Assembly: GCF_016918765.2 (NCBI RefSeq)
Contig: NZ_CP092104.1
Span: 806,001-870,000 of the forward strand
DNA from: Flagellatimonas centrodinii
GTDB taxonomy: Bacteria > Pseudomonadota > Gammaproteobacteria > Nevskiales > Nevskiaceae
Direction: 5' to 3'
Length of the DNA stretch: 64,000 nt
Below the pieces are notes generated by a model. The model searched no databases. It had not been told where the DNA came from and worked only from the letters and a program-made list of their open reading frames with translations. This document shows positions 15,067 through 24,244 of this stretch, in pieces. The position numbers were made by a program, and so were the translations under genes. The first letter of the stretch is position 1, and every line of letters begins with the position of its first letter.

Positions 15067-15090
15067 TCAGTTATCGATCATCAACAGCAT
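15067..15090 (-). pseudogene. trpG: 5' stub of trpG at the element junction (att region)
   Basis: On the minus strand an ATG at 15090 opens a frame reading MLLMIDN and then a stop. These seven residues equal the conserved N-terminus of TrpG (anthranilate synthase glutaminase subunit), which normally continues YDSFTYN. The match ends exactly where the phage-like repeats begin. The simplest reading is that the element integrated just inside trpG; the rest of trpG should lie beyond the other end of the element, with a start supplied by the element. Confidence 0.6.
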
Positions 15091-15094
15091 GGGG

Positions 15095-15125
15095 GCGCCC
15101 GGCGAACTTTTCGGGCGCGATTCTA
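15095..15125 (-). promoter_or_regulatory. Possible trpG promoter -10 and leader hairpin
   Basis: On the minus strand TAGAAT (15125-15120) is followed by a 7-base perfect hairpin (15118-15112 with 15101-15095) and then the trpG-like ATG. No T-run follows, so it is not a convincing terminator. No Shine-Dalgarno is visible. Confidence 0.35.
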
Positions 15126-15140
15126 CCCCGCCGTGCCGCT

Positions 15141-16037
15141 TCAACCGGACTGCCGCCGCACCTCGGCAAGAAAGTCCCGCAGGTAAGGCCGCGCCGCCAG
15201 GCTCTCGGGCATGGCGGCATGCAGCTCGCAGCGCAGGCCCTTGGGCCCCAGCGGCTTGCCGATCACATAGCCGCGCGCCAGATACGGCGCCACGCTCCAC
15301 GCCGGCAGGGCGGCAATGCCGCGGCCGCTGGCCACCAGCTGCAGGATGGCCACCGTGAGTTCGGCATTGCGTCGCTTCGGTCGCAGCCCGGCCGGCGCCA
15401 GAAAGTGGCGCACCACGTCGAGCATGTCGTCCTCCACCGGATAGCTGATCAAGGTCTCCGCCGCCACGTCCTCCGGCCGCAGCCAGCGCTTGCCGGCCAG
15501 CGCATGGCCCGGCGCCAGAATCGCCAGCGTCTCGTAGTCGAACAGCGGCGCGGTGACGATGCCGGGGCGATGCGGTGGCAGATCGTGCAACACCGCAAAG
15601 TCGGCCTTGCCCTGCTCGATCAGGGTCACCGGCTCGGTATGGAAGCCACTCACCAGATCCAGCTCCACCTCCGGCCAGTGCTCTCGGAAGGCATCCATCG
15701 CCGGCATCAGCCAGTCGAAGCAGGTGTGGCACTCCACCGCCACCCGCAGTTCACCGCTGCGGCCGGACACCCATTGCGCGACATCCCGCTCGGCGGCGGC
15801 GGTCAGCGCCGTCACCTCGCGGGCCGCGCGCAGCAGTCGCTGCCCCGCCTGGGTAAAACGCAACGGCCGGGTGTTGCGCTCGAACAGGGGCACGCCGAAA
15901 TGGTCTTCCAGCACCCGGATCTGGTGGGACAGCGCCGACTGGGTGACAAACACCCGCGCCGCCGCCTTGGCCAGGGTGCCGGCCTCGTTGAGCGCGATCA
16001 GGGTGTGCAGATGGCGGAGCTCGAGCGGCGATGACAT
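15141..16037 (-). CDS. metR: LysR-type activator MetR
   Basis: A 298-residue LysR regulator. The N-terminal helix-turn-helix is LRHLHTLIALNEAGTLAKAA then VFVTQSALSHQIRVLE. The effector domain begins near residue 95 with GELRVAVECHTCFDWLMPAM, typical of MetR, which uses homocysteine as co-inducer and activates met genes. Divergent orientation to metE with a shared palindromic intergenic region supports the assignment. The 3' end lies about 50 bases before the trpG stub. Confidence 0.92.
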   Translation of the reverse strand: MSSPLELRHLHTLIALNEAGTLAKAAARVFVTQSALSHQIRVLEDHFGVPLFERNTRPLRFTQAGQRLLRAAREVTALTAAAERDVAQWVSGRSGELRVAVECHTCFDWLMPAMDAFREHWPEVELDLVSGFHTEPVTLIEQGKADFAVLHDLPPHRPGIVTAPLFDYETLAILAPGHALAGKRWLRPEDVAAETLISYPVEDDMLDVVRHFLAPAGLRPKRRNAELTVAILQLVASGRGIAALPAWSVAPYLARGYVIGKPLGPKGLRCELHAAMPESLAARPYLRDFLAEVRRQSG

Positions 16038-16040
16038 GAA

Positions 16041-16076
16041 TCAATCTCATGAAAAATGTAAAAACTTTGAGATTGA
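16041..16076. promoter_or_regulatory. Dyad operator between metR and metE
   Basis: TCAATCTCA (16041-16049) and TGAGATTGA (16068-16076) form a perfect 9-base inverted repeat in an AT-rich spacer between the divergent genes. LysR regulators bind such dyads. It begins 3 bases upstream of the metR start codon, so metR autoregulation is also likely. Confidence 0.6.
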
Positions 16077-16133
16077 ATAATATCTTTTCAGCGCTGACCA
16101 TGCCGGCCCCTGACGCAACATCCGGATCCGGCC

Positions 16134-18470
16134 ATGACCACCACCCACATCCTCGGCTTTCCCCGCATCGGCGCCCGCCGTGAACTCAAGCGCGCGCTGG
16201 AGGACCACTGGCGCGGCGCGCTCGACGCCGACGGCCTGCAGGCCGTGGGGCGCGAACTGCGCGCCCGTCACTGGGAACTGCAGCGGGCCGCCGGGCTGGA
16301 CTACGTGAGCGTCGGCGACTTCGCCTGGTACGACCACCTGCACACCGTCACCGCACTGTGCTCTGCGGCGCCGGCGCGCTTCGGTCTGGGCGAACGGGTG
16401 GATCTCGCCGGCTACTTCGCCATGGCCCGCGGCACCCCCGCGCAGCCGGCCCTGGCCATGAAGAAGTGGTTCGATACCAACTACCACTATCTGGTACCCG
16501 AGCTGGGCCCGGACAGCCGCTTCGCGCTGAACCGCGAGTGGCTGTTTCCCGAGGTCGATGAAGCGCTGGCCACCGGCCACCCGGTCAAGGTGGTGCTGCC
16601 CGGCCCGCTGACCTGGCTGTGGCTGGCCAGCGCCCCTGCCGGCTTCAACAAGCTGGACCTGCTGTCCCCACTCCTCAACGTCTACTACGCTGTCGCCGAA
16701 GCGCTGAAGGCGCGCGGCGTGGCCTGGCTGCAGCTCGATGAGCCGATCCTGTCGCTGGACCTGCCGCCCGAGTGGGTCGCCGCCCTGCCGGTGGTGTACG
16801 GCGAACTGGCGCCCGCCGCACCGCCGATCCTGCTGGCCACCTACTTCGGCGATGTCGCCGCCCATGCCGAGGTGCTGGCGGCGCTGCCGATCGCCGGCCT
16901 GCATCTCGATCTGGTGCGCGCGCCCGACCAGCTCGACACCTTCCTCGAACACGGGCCGGCGGACCGGGTGCTGTCCCTGGGTGTGGTCGACGGCCGCAAC
17001 CTGTGGCGCACCGATCTCACCCGCGCCCTAGCGCGGCTGCACCCGCTGAAGGCCCGCCTGGGGGACCGACTGTGGCTGTCCGCCTCCTGCTCGCTGCTGC
17101 ATGTGCCCCACGATCTCGACCAGGAGGACCAGCTCGATCCGCGCATCAAGGCGTGGATGGCCTTTGCCAACCAGAAGCTGACCGAGCTGAACACCCTCAA
17201 GCGCGCACTGGATGAAGGCGAGGCGGCGGTGTGGCCGGCGCTGTACGCCGCGGCCCGGGCGATCGAGGACCGTCGCTCGGCGCCCAGTACGCAGGTGGCT
17301 GCCGTACGCAACCGCGTCGCCGCGCTGACCGACGCGGATACCCGCCGTCAGTCTCCCTTCCCCACCCGCATCGCCGCCCAGCAGGCGCGGTTGAAGCTGC
17401 CGCCGCTGCCCACCACCACCATCGGCTCCTTTCCCCAGACGGCCGAGATCCGGGCAACACGCGCCGCCTTCAAGGCCGGGCGCATCGGTGAGGCCGAATA
17501 CATCACCGCCATGCAGGCGGAGATCCGCGAGGTGGTCGACCGGCAGGAAGCGCTGGGGCTGGACGTGCTGGTGCACGGCGAACCCGAGCGCAACGACATG
17601 GTCGAGTACTTCGGCGAGCAGCTCGACGGCTATGCCTTCACCCGCTTCGGCTGGGTGCAGAGCTACGGCTCGCGCTGCGTCAAGCCGCCGGTGATCCACG
17701 GCGACGTCTCCCGGCCGAAGCCGATGACGGTGGCGTGGTCACAGTACGCGCAGCGCCTCACCGACAAGCCGATGAAGGGCATGCTCAGCGGTCCGCTGAC
17801 GATGCTGTTCTGGAGTTTCGTGCGCGACGACCTGCCGCGGCACGAGGTGGCGCTGCAACTGGCTCTGGCCCTGCGCGACGAGGTGGTGGACCTGGAAGCC
17901 GCCGGCATCCGCGTCATCCAGATCGACGAACCGACCCTGCGCGAAGGCTTGCCGCTGAAGCAGGCCGACTGGCCGGCCTACCTCGACTGGGCCGTGCGCG
18001 CCTTCCGCATCACTGCCGCCGGCGTGCGCGACGACACCCAGATCCACACCCACATGTGCTACTCCGAGTTCAACGACATCCTGCCCGCCATCGCGGCGCT
18101 GGACGCCGATGTCATCACCATCGAAACCTCGCGCGGCAAGATGAAACTGCTGGAGGGCTTCGCCGATTTCCGTTACCCCAACGACATCGGCCCGGGCCTC
18201 TACGATATCCACTCGCCGCGCGTGCCCTCGGGCGAGGAGATGCAGGCACTGCTGGACCGCGCGCTGGCGGTCATCCCCGCCGAACGGCTGTGGGTGAACC
18301 CCGACTGCGGCCTCAAAACCCGCGGCTGGCCGGAAACCGAAGCGGCGCTGCGGGCGATGGTGGCGGCCGCTCATGCCGCAAGAGCCGACCGCTTCGAACA
18401 TCCGGCGGCCGTCAGTCCCCGTCGCGAAGACCGGACAGCCCCGGTGGGCTGGCGTCGTGATTGCGGCTGA
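16134..18470 (+). CDS. metE: Cobalamin-independent methionine synthase
   Basis: A 778-residue MetE, which transfers a methyl group from 5-methyltetrahydrofolate polyglutamate to homocysteine. The N-terminal barrel starts [16 protein letters not shown]. The C-terminal catalytic barrel has [14 protein letters not shown], the substrate loop [15 protein letters not shown], and zinc ligands in [16 protein letters not shown] and NPDCGLKTR. All needed residues are present. The last 25 residues (after about 755) extend beyond the usual family end into the convergent neighbour, so the original stop may have been lost. Regulated by the divergent MetR. Confidence 0.96.
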   Translation: MTTTHILGFPRIGARRELKRALEDHWRGALDADGLQAVGRELRARHWELQRAAGLDYVSVGDFAWYDHLHTVTALCSAAPARFGLGERVDLAGYFAMARGTPAQPALAMKKWFDTNYHYLVPELGPDSRFALNREWLFPEVDEALATGHPVKVVLPGPLTWLWLASAPAGFNKLDLLSPLLNVYYAVAEALKARGVAWLQLDEPILSLDLPPEWVAALPVVYGELAPAAPPILLATYFGDVAAHAEVLAALPIAGLHLDLVRAPDQLDTFLEHGPADRVLSLGVVDGRNLWRTDLTRALARLHPLKARLGDRLWLSASCSLLHVPHDLDQEDQLDPRIKAWMAFANQKLTELNTLKRALDEGEAAVWPALYAAARAIEDRRSAPSTQVAAVRNRVAALTDADTRRQSPFPTRIAAQQARLKLPPLPTTTIGSFPQTAEIRATRAAFKAGRIGEAEYITAMQAEIREVVDRQEALGLDVLVHGEPERNDMVEYFGEQLDGYAFTRFGWVQSYGSRCVKPPVIHGDVSRPKPMTVAWSQYAQRLTDKPMKGMLSGPLTMLFWSFVRDDLPRHEVALQLALALRDEVVDLEAAGIRVIQIDEPTLREGLPLKQADWPAYLDWAVRAFRITAAGVRDDTQIHTHMCYSEFNDILPAIAALDADVITIETSRGKMKLLEGFADFRYPNDIGPGLYDIHSPRVPSGEEMQALLDRALAVIPAERLWVNPDCGLKTRGWPETEAALRAMVAAAHAARADRFEHPAAVSPRREDRTAPVGWRRDCG

Positions 18471-18720
18471 AGCCCAGCACCAGGCCCCAGCCGCCGACGG
18501 CGAGTCCGCCGAGCCACAGCAGCCATGCCGGCCAGGCGCCGGCCACTGCCAGCGCCGCTCCCGGCAGCAAGGCCAGCAGCGTCAGGCCCCGGCGCTCGGC
18601 CACGCCGGCCCGACCCGACCGGCCGAGACTGCGGCGGCGCTTGGGGTCACGCCAGCCCAGCCAGGCCAGTGCCAGCAGGCTGAAGGCCAGCGCGAGGCCG
18701 GCCAGCGCCTCAGTGTTCAT
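18412..18720 (-). CDS. Small membrane protein, last gene of the TonB/PepSY operon
   Basis: A 102-residue protein with two hydrophobic stretches ([43 protein letters not shown]) separated by a basic loop. It resembles DUF3325/DUF3649-type small membrane proteins found beside PepSY proteins and siderophore receptors, but I cannot be definite. The start at 18720 overlaps the PepSY gene by 11 bases. The 3' end overlaps metE by 59 bases, tail to tail. Confidence 0.65.
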   Translation of the reverse strand: MNTEALAGLALAFSLLALAWLGWRDPKRRRSLGRSGRAGVAERRGLTLLALLPGAALAVAGAWPAWLLWLGGLAVGGWGLVLGFSRNHDASPPGLSGLRDGD

Positions 18721-20308
18721 GGGCCACCCCCGCCTGCGCGTCGGCGACCACCGCCGCCGGTGGCGGCGGCCGGCGGCGCGCCGCCCAAAGGCAGAGCAGG
18801 CCGCCCAGCGTGAGGGCGAGATCCAGCGCCAACAGGTCAAGCAATCCGCCGGTCATCGCCCGCTCCCAGCCCGGCCCACCCGACAGCAGGCGCAGCAGCG
18901 GCAAGCCCAGCAGCGCCAGCCCGTTGAGGGCCAGCAGCACCCGTCGCGCCCGGGCCGCCGGCCATCGCCAGGCCGGCCAGGCCGCCAGCGCTGCGGCGGA
19001 AAAAAAGGCGGTGAACATGGCGGTCTCCACCTCACCTCCGACCTGACGCGCCGGGAAGTAGCCCCAGGCCGCGGCGACCAACGCCAGCGGCAAGCCGTAG
19101 CCGACCCACAAGGTGGCCCGCGCCAGTGGCGCCCATCCGGGCTGGTCCTGTCGGCGCTGAGTCCACAGCCGCAGGCCGGTGAAGCTGACGTAGGCGCCGG
19201 CGAAGCCGAGCGCGAACCACAGCACCTTGGAGAACACCCCGGCAAAGTTGCCGAAATGCAGCGGTGTCATCAGCTCGAACAGCGTGCTGCCCATCGACGG
19301 CGCCTGGCCGAGGACCGGCTTGGTCCGCAGGAAGTCGCCGGTTGCCCCCCGATACAGGTAGGTCGGCCCGGTGAGGGCCCCCGGCCGGTAGTCGGCGAAA
19401 ATCGTCACCTGCGCATCGGCCCGCCCCCAGTGCGCCACCTGCACGAAGGCCGGTGCGGCGCCGCTGCGCTCACGCGCATCAGCGATCATGGCATCGAGAT
19501 CGGCCATGGCCGCCGGCCGCGGATCGTCGCCGGGCGGTTCGCCGATCACGGTTTCGATCAGGCGCTCCTGGTCGCCCTCGAAGGCAATCATCGCCATCGC
19601 CGGAATGCCGAAGGCACTGCCGAAACTGAAATAGCTGCCGGTGAAGGCCAGCAGGAAGGCGAACGGCAGATTCCAGGTCCCGGCAATGACATGCGCATCC
19701 CGCGCGGTCAGCAAGGCATCGCCACGCCGGCGCAGGGTGAACAGCTCGCGGATCAGATGACGGTGCAGCACGAAACCGGTGACCGCCGCCACCAGCATCG
19801 CCAGCCCCAGCACACCGGTCAGCAGCAGCCCCCAGGGGTGCGGCAGGTGCAGGCGCACATGCAGGTCCACCATGAACTGCGCCAGCGCGTTGTCACGGTC
19901 GCCTTCGAACAGCGTGGCCACCGACCCTTCGCGCAACGCCAGACGCTGGCGGCGCAGGGGGTCGAAGTGGGCCAGCACGCCCACTTCCTCGGGATGTCCG
20001 TCGGCGTCTTCTTCATGGGTGTGGAAGAACGCCGCCAACCGGCCTCCGGCAGACGGGAACAGGGTCAACTCATCGGCGTACCGCGGATCAATATCACTGG
20101 CCAGCGTCCGCACCAGGGCGTCGGTGCCCGGCACGAACGGATCGCCCACCGCCTGCGGCAGCGGGCTGGACCAATCGCCGATCTCGTCCGAGAACACCGA
20201 GGCGACACCGGTGACGATCACGGCGTACAGCAGCAACCCGAGCCCCACCGCACTGCCACCATGGATCGCCAACAGCGTTTTGGTACGCGCCTGTGAAAGT
20301 TTGAACAT
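18710..20308 (-). CDS. PepSY-associated TM-helix protein
   Basis: A 532-residue inner membrane protein of the PepSY_TM family: an N-terminal TM helix (IHGGSAVGLGLLLYAVIVTG), periplasmic PepSY-like segments, LHVRLHLPHPWGLLLTGVLG, then further helices. Conserved His residues in HGG, LHVRLHLPHPWG and PLHFGN suggest haem or metal coordination. Such proteins, encoded beside TonB receptors, are proposed ferric-siderophore reductases. It is translationally linked to the downstream small protein and shares an operon with the receptor. Confidence 0.88.
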   Translation of the reverse strand: MFKLSQARTKTLLAIHGGSAVGLGLLLYAVIVTGVASVFSDEIGDWSSPLPQAVGDPFVPGTDALVRTLASDIDPRYADELTLFPSAGGRLAAFFHTHEEDADGHPEEVGVLAHFDPLRRQRLALREGSVATLFEGDRDNALAQFMVDLHVRLHLPHPWGLLLTGVLGLAMLVAAVTGFVLHRHLIRELFTLRRRGDALLTARDAHVIAGTWNLPFAFLLAFTGSYFSFGSAFGIPAMAMIAFEGDQERLIETVIGEPPGDDPRPAAMADLDAMIADARERSGAAPAFVQVAHWGRADAQVTIFADYRPGALTGPTYLYRGATGDFLRTKPVLGQAPSMGSTLFELMTPLHFGNFAGVFSKVLWFALGFAGAYVSFTGLRLWTQRRQDQPGWAPLARATLWVGYGLPLALVAAAWGYFPARQVGGEVETAMFTAFFSAAALAAWPAWRWPAARARRVLLALNGLALLGLPLLRLLSGGPGWERAMTGGLLDLLALDLALTLGGLLCLWAARRRPPPPAAVVADAQAGVAHEH

Positions 20309-20317
20309 GCGCGGTCC

Positions 20318-20590
20318 TCAGGGCATCAGATGGACGGTGATCATCACGGCATGCACCAGCCCCAGGCCGAGCACGATGGCGTAGGCGCGGCCAAGGCGAC
20401 GATCCAAGCTGGCGTAGAAGAACAGCACTGCCCAGATGGCGGGAAACAACACGATGGGCAGCACGATATTGTCGATCTGCGCCGGCCCCGTCGGCACCCA
20501 CAGGGCGCCGCCCGCCATCACCAGTCCGGCCACCGCGAACACCACGGGTCCGGCCAGCAGCCAGCGCGGCCAACGACTGCCGACGGTCAC
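20318..20590 (-). CDS. Small four-helix-like membrane protein
   Basis: A 90-residue protein with three or four hydrophobic stretches (WLLAGPVVFAVAGLVMAGGA, NIVLPIVLFPAIWAVLFFY, AYAIVLGLGLVHAVMITVHL), resembling DUF3649-type partners of PepSY proteins. GTG start at 20590 overlaps the TonB receptor stop as GTGA, arguing for this start over the upstream ATG. It ends 9 bases before the PepSY start. Confidence 0.75.
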   Translation of the reverse strand: MTVGSRWPRWLLAGPVVFAVAGLVMAGGALWVPTGPAQIDNIVLPIVLFPAIWAVLFFYASLDRRLGRAYAIVLGLGLVHAVMITVHLMP

Positions 20591-22833
20591 GACCCTGCTC
20601 CGTATTGCCACTCCAGCAGCACGCCGGCGCTGCGGGGTTCGCCATAACGCGAGGCGATGCGGCTGCCGGACACCAGCGCGCCCTGCCGATTGAGATCATC
20701 GGTGAGGTTGCGGCCATACACGGCGACACTGAACCCCGACGGCAGCCGGTAGCCGAGGCGCGCATTGACGAGGGTGCGGGCGGGCGCTTCCGACTGCGGA
20801 TCATTGTCCGGGTCACTGAACAGCGCGCCGATGTGGTTGACACTGAGCTGACCGCTGAACCGACGCCATTCACGCAGGGTCAGGCCGGCACCGACGGTGT
20901 ACTCCGGCGCGTAGGGGAAGCGGTTGTCGGCGTAGTCCTCGCCGTCATTGACGAATTCATCGAACTCGGTACGCAGCAGCCCGGCACTCAGGAAGACATC
21001 AACTGGCGCATCGAAGGCCCACAGCGCCTCGGTTTCCAGCCCGAACAGATGCGAGCGGCCGGCGTTCTCGGTGACGGTTTCGAAACCGGAGGTCTCGCCG
21101 ATGGTGACCTGCTGGTCCCGCCAGTCGGTGTAGAACAGGTTGGCATTGAGCCGAAGTTGACGGTCCTGCCAGCGGCCGCGGTAGGCCAGTTCAACGGTAC
21201 GGGTGTACTCCGGCCGGTAGGGGCTGACGTTGCCGCCGAAGAACGACACGCTGGTGCCGCCCGATCGGTAGCCTTCCTGATAGGTCAGCGCCAGCGTGGT
21301 GTCGTCGCTGGGCAGCCAGCTGATCCCGAGCTTGGGCAGCAGGTCGGTATTGTTCTCGGCACCGTCGGCGACGTAGTCCGGCGGTACGAACTGCGGCAAC
21401 AGCACCGCCAGCAGATCGCTGGTGACCTCCGGCAACGGCATGCCGACGGGCAGGGTGATCGGCAGGCCGGGGATGCTGCCGGTGACGGTCAGCCCCAGCT
21501 CCGAGGCATCGTGGCGCTGCGAGCGCTCGTCATTGAACCGAACCCCCGCCGTCAGGCGCCAATGGGGGGCGACGTCCCAATCGGCCTCGGCAAACAGCGC
21601 CTGCGTGCGCACCTCGCTCCACGAATCGATGGTGCCGTTCAGCAACACCAGGCCGCCGGCGGTGGCGACATCGCGGCCGAGGGTCCCGGTGGTCTTGTCG
21701 CTGTCGGCGTAGTAGGCGCCCACCACGGTCCGCAGCCTTGGCCCCTCGTAGTGAACCCGCACTTCCTGGCTGATGATCCGCTCGCCCAGCGTGTTGTCGG
21801 AGGATCCGCCATCGTCAGCCGAACGATCGAAATCGATGGTGTACAGATTCTCGATCTGCACCCAGCCGCTCACCGCCTCGGCGCGCCAGCCGCCGCCCAG
21901 CGGCAACGTCTGCTGCAGGCTGTGCAGGGTGGTGATGTCATTCTCGTTGCCGCGCACGTTGGAGGTTTCGGTACGCTCGCCGCCGGAACTGTCGTGCAGC
22001 GGATCGCCAAATTCGTTGTCGGCGCGGGCAAACCCGTAGCGGGCGCGGTAGCCCGGCACGGCGGCCGGCGCCCACAGCAGACTGCCGCGGACACTGCGGG
22101 TGTCCTCGCGGCCGGCGTCATCCTCATTGCGGGTGGTATTGACGATGTCGCCGTTGTCGTACCGGTCCTGCGCACTGATGCGGAAGCGCAGGGTCTCGCC
22201 CAGCGGCCCGCCGCCGGCCAGCGCGTAGTCGTGGCCATCGCGGCTCATCACGCCAGCGCGCAGGCGGGCATCCCAGTAGGGCGTGGGGTCGCGCGACTGC
22301 AACACCACCGAGCCGGCCAGACTGTTGCGACCCTGGTTGGTGGACTGCGCCCCCCGCAGCACCTCGACCTGCTCCAGGTCCCAGGCACTGAGCGGCCCGG
22401 CGAAACGCGCCGCCTGCGGCGGCAGGGCAACCCCGTCGAGATAGACGCTGATGGTCTCGCCTTCGCCGCCGATGCCGGTGAGCGGAATGCCGCGGATGGC
22501 GATCTCGCGGTCGCCACCGGCCGCCACCACATTGCCGAACTGGGTGACCACACTGCGCATGTCCGCCTCGCTGCCGGCGGCCAGGTCCTCGCGGGTCACG
22601 ACACCGACACTGCTGGCGGTCTCGTTGAGGCTACGGCCCAGCTTCTCGCCGTAGACCACCAGGGTGTCGATGGCGGTCGCCGCGTCGTCGGGTGCGCCCT
22701 CGTCGACCAGCGGTGCCACCGGGATCGTGTCGTCGTAGGGGGCGGGCGTCGGCTCGGGCTGCGCCGCCAGCGGTAGGCTCCAGGCACAGGCCACCAGCCA
22801 CCACACTTCGCGCTGCCATTGCCGCTTCGCCAT
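20587..22833 (-). CDS. TonB-dependent outer membrane receptor
   Basis: A 748-residue receptor. Signal peptide at residues 1-24 (WWLVACAWSLPLAAQ). A TonB-box-like segment (DTLVVYGEK, near 55) precedes the plug (SVGVVTREDLAAGSEADM, then IAIRGIPLTGIGG, DLEQVEVLRGAQSTNQGRN). The rest is a beta-barrel ending with a hydrophobic EWQYG strand and a short tail. Downstream partners (small membrane protein, PepSY protein) indicate ferric-siderophore uptake, but the substrate cannot be read from sequence. A possible Fur site lies about 75 bases upstream. Confidence 0.93.
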   Translation of the reverse strand: MAKRQWQREVWWLVACAWSLPLAAQPEPTPAPYDDTIPVAPLVDEGAPDDAATAIDTLVVYGEKLGRSLNETASSVGVVTREDLAAGSEADMRSVVTQFGNVVAAGGDREIAIRGIPLTGIGGEGETISVYLDGVALPPQAARFAGPLSAWDLEQVEVLRGAQSTNQGRNSLAGSVVLQSRDPTPYWDARLRAGVMSRDGHDYALAGGGPLGETLRFRISAQDRYDNGDIVNTTRNEDDAGREDTRSVRGSLLWAPAAVPGYRARYGFARADNEFGDPLHDSSGGERTETSNVRGNENDITTLHSLQQTLPLGGGWRAEAVSGWVQIENLYTIDFDRSADDGGSSDNTLGERIISQEVRVHYEGPRLRTVVGAYYADSDKTTGTLGRDVATAGGLVLLNGTIDSWSEVRTQALFAEADWDVAPHWRLTAGVRFNDERSQRHDASELGLTVTGSIPGLPITLPVGMPLPEVTSDLLAVLLPQFVPPDYVADGAENNTDLLPKLGISWLPSDDTTLALTYQEGYRSGGTSVSFFGGNVSPYRPEYTRTVELAYRGRWQDRQLRLNANLFYTDWRDQQVTIGETSGFETVTENAGRSHLFGLETEALWAFDAPVDVFLSAGLLRTEFDEFVNDGEDYADNRFPYAPEYTVGAGLTLREWRRFSGQLSVNHIGALFSDPDNDPQSEAPARTLVNARLGYRLPSGFSVAVYGRNLTDDLNRQGALVSGSRIASRYGEPRSAGVLLEWQYGAGS

Positions 22834-22907
22834 TCCCGCCCCCGATGATCCGGCCGCACCTGCGGCCGTGTGTCAGATCGGGCCGGACCAACTCCCGCCC
22901 CAGAAGC

Positions 22908-22926
22908 GCAAATGTTAACGATTCGC
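22908..22926. promoter_or_regulatory. Possible Fur box upstream of the TonB receptor
   Basis: GCAAATGTTAACGATTCGC matches 12 of 19 positions of the Fur consensus by my count and is an imperfect dyad. It sits 75 bases before the receptor start, where iron control would be expected. Confidence 0.35.
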
Positions 22927-22945
22927 AACTACGGTCGGCAAGCGG

Positions 22946-23066
22946 TCAGGTCCTCTTCGACAGCGATTTCAACGGCATCCGCCACATCAGCACCGCCACC
23001 GCGGCCCATGGCCAGCGCGGCAGCCGGTATCGGTGTCGGTGTCGGTGTCGACCACGACGGCGCGGC
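22946..23066 (-). pseudogene. Decayed C-terminal fragment of an SDR gene
   Basis: On the minus strand this intergenic stretch reads PRWPWAAVAVLMWRMPLKSL, closely resembling the end of the SDR at 38949-39698 (PRWPWTAMAALMRRMPLKAL). The DNA also aligns, except that about 49 bases are missing and TCGGTG is expanded to three copies at 23030-23047. It has no start or catalytic part and is a relic. Confidence 0.6.
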
Positions 23067-23102
23067 GCAACACTGACGAACGCCCGCGTGTAGCCTGCGG
23101 GG

Positions 23103-23954
23103 GTGCCTGCCCGGACCCCCCACCCTTTGCCCTTCTTGCTGCTACCTGCCCTGCTCGCCACCCTGTTGCTGGCCGCGCCCGCCTGGGCCCAGCGTGCCGG
23201 GGACGTCCTGATCGAAGCGGGTTGGCTGCACAGCGTCCCGAACGTGGACAACGGCGCCCCTCGCAACACCCTGCGGCCGAATCCGCTGTTCCCGCTGCTG
23301 GGCGTGGCGTCGGCCTTCAGCAGCGAGGGCGTCCGCATTGACGCGGATACCGTGAACACCTTCGGGCTCGTCGGCCAGTACTTCCTCACCGACGACTGGG
23401 CAGCAAAGCTGGTGCTCGGCTACCCGCCGAAAGCGGCCATCGACGGCAGCGGCATCGTGCAGGCCACCGGCCCGCTCGGGAACCTGCTACGCATTGACCT
23501 CAGCGAACCCCGCTTCAACCCCATGGGCAGCGCCCGCCAATGGGTGCCGGTGTTGCTGCTCAGTTACCACTTTGGCCCGGCAGACGCGGTCTGGCGCCCT
23601 TACCTGAGTGCGGGCTTCACCTACGCCTTCTTCACCGAGTCCGAACTCAACGACACCCTTGAGGCGGAAACCAATGCGCGATTCGGGGTGCCGCTGGCAC
23701 TCGCCGCCGGCATTCCCGGGCCGACGCGACTTGTGTCGAAGGTCGAGTCCACGCTGGCACCGGCCGTTGGCGTCGGTGTGCGATGGCATCTGACTGAGAC
23801 GTGGAGCCTGTCCGCCGGCCTCGACTTCATTGCGCTGGAAACCGATGCCGTGGTCCGGCTGTTGGCGTCGGATGGCACCGAGCTGGGCCGCAGTCGCACG
23901 CGGCTGCGCTTTCATCCGGTGAACGTCACGCTGCTTGTGGGGTATCGGTTCTGA
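23103..23954 (+). CDS. OmpW-family outer membrane protein
   Basis: A 283-residue beta-barrel protein. Residues 1-29 are a signal peptide (LPFLLLPALLATLLLAAPAWA). The mature part shows OmpW features: AGWLHSVPN, GLVGQYFLTDDWAAKLVLGYPP, WRPYLSAGFTYAFF, and the final VTLLVGYRF with a terminal aromatic. OmpW proteins form narrow hydrophobic channels. An odd insertion between the middle strands (ETNARFGVPLALAAGIPG) is longer than usual. GTG start chosen because it gives a complete signal peptide. Confidence 0.88.
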   Translation: MPARTPHPLPFLLLPALLATLLLAAPAWAQRAGDVLIEAGWLHSVPNVDNGAPRNTLRPNPLFPLLGVASAFSSEGVRIDADTVNTFGLVGQYFLTDDWAAKLVLGYPPKAAIDGSGIVQATGPLGNLLRIDLSEPRFNPMGSARQWVPVLLLSYHFGPADAVWRPYLSAGFTYAFFTESELNDTLEAETNARFGVPLALAAGIPGPTRLVSKVESTLAPAVGVGVRWHLTETWSLSAGLDFIALETDAVVRLLASDGTELGRSRTRLRFHPVNVTLLVGYRF

Positions 23955-24205
23955 GATGGCATCGCGCCGTGCTCGCTTGGTTGTGGCCTATCGGAAGAAA
24001 GCGGGATCACGCAGTCTGCCCCACTACCGTTCGCTGACCCAACCCAAGCCGACCAGGCACTACCTGAGGACATGCGCCGCAAGGTGGAACCCCGTAACCG
24101 GGTTCGTCAATACCCACTGCTGCGCGTCCCCCTCGATGTCCATCACCATCATTCCGTAGAGAATCTGGTCATGCAGAGGGCACGCACTTTCCACCGTGGG
24201 CCGTA
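23955..24205. other. Non-coding stretch left of the IS, possible gene remnant
   Basis: No complete gene. On the minus strand a frame running out of the IS ends at 24060 and includes HDQILYGMMVMDIEG and WVLTNPVTGFHLAAHVLR, which look protein-like and may be the C-terminal remnant of a gene cut by the IS. I cannot assign a family. Confidence 0.3.
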
Positions 24206-24244
24206 TGGTAATCCCCCCATTTTTAACGGCATTCAGAAGTGGAG

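Noticed and set aside
15095-15118. Hairpin after metR as a rho-independent terminator
   Set aside because: No T-run on either strand; it lies in the presumed trpG leader instead.
14908-15140. tRNA gene as the integrase target
   Set aside because: I looked for a tRNA-like T-arm and acceptor pairing near the junction and found none; the trpG start match is better.
13696-15186. Large frame antisense to the integrase
   Set aside because: Classic shadow of a GC-rich gene; the integrase has all catalytic motifs.
18461-20296. 611-codon frame antisense to the PepSY gene
   Set aside because: Gln/Arg/His-rich shadow product without domains; the PepSY protein is well supported.
20605-22776. 723-codon frame antisense to the TonB receptor
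   Set aside because: Same shadow pattern; receptor motifs and signal peptide are on the minus strand.
23030-23047. Tandem TCGGTG hexamers as a possible regulatory or CRISPR-like repeat
   Set aside because: Only three copies, and the region aligns to an SDR coding sequence, so it is a small expansion in a relic.
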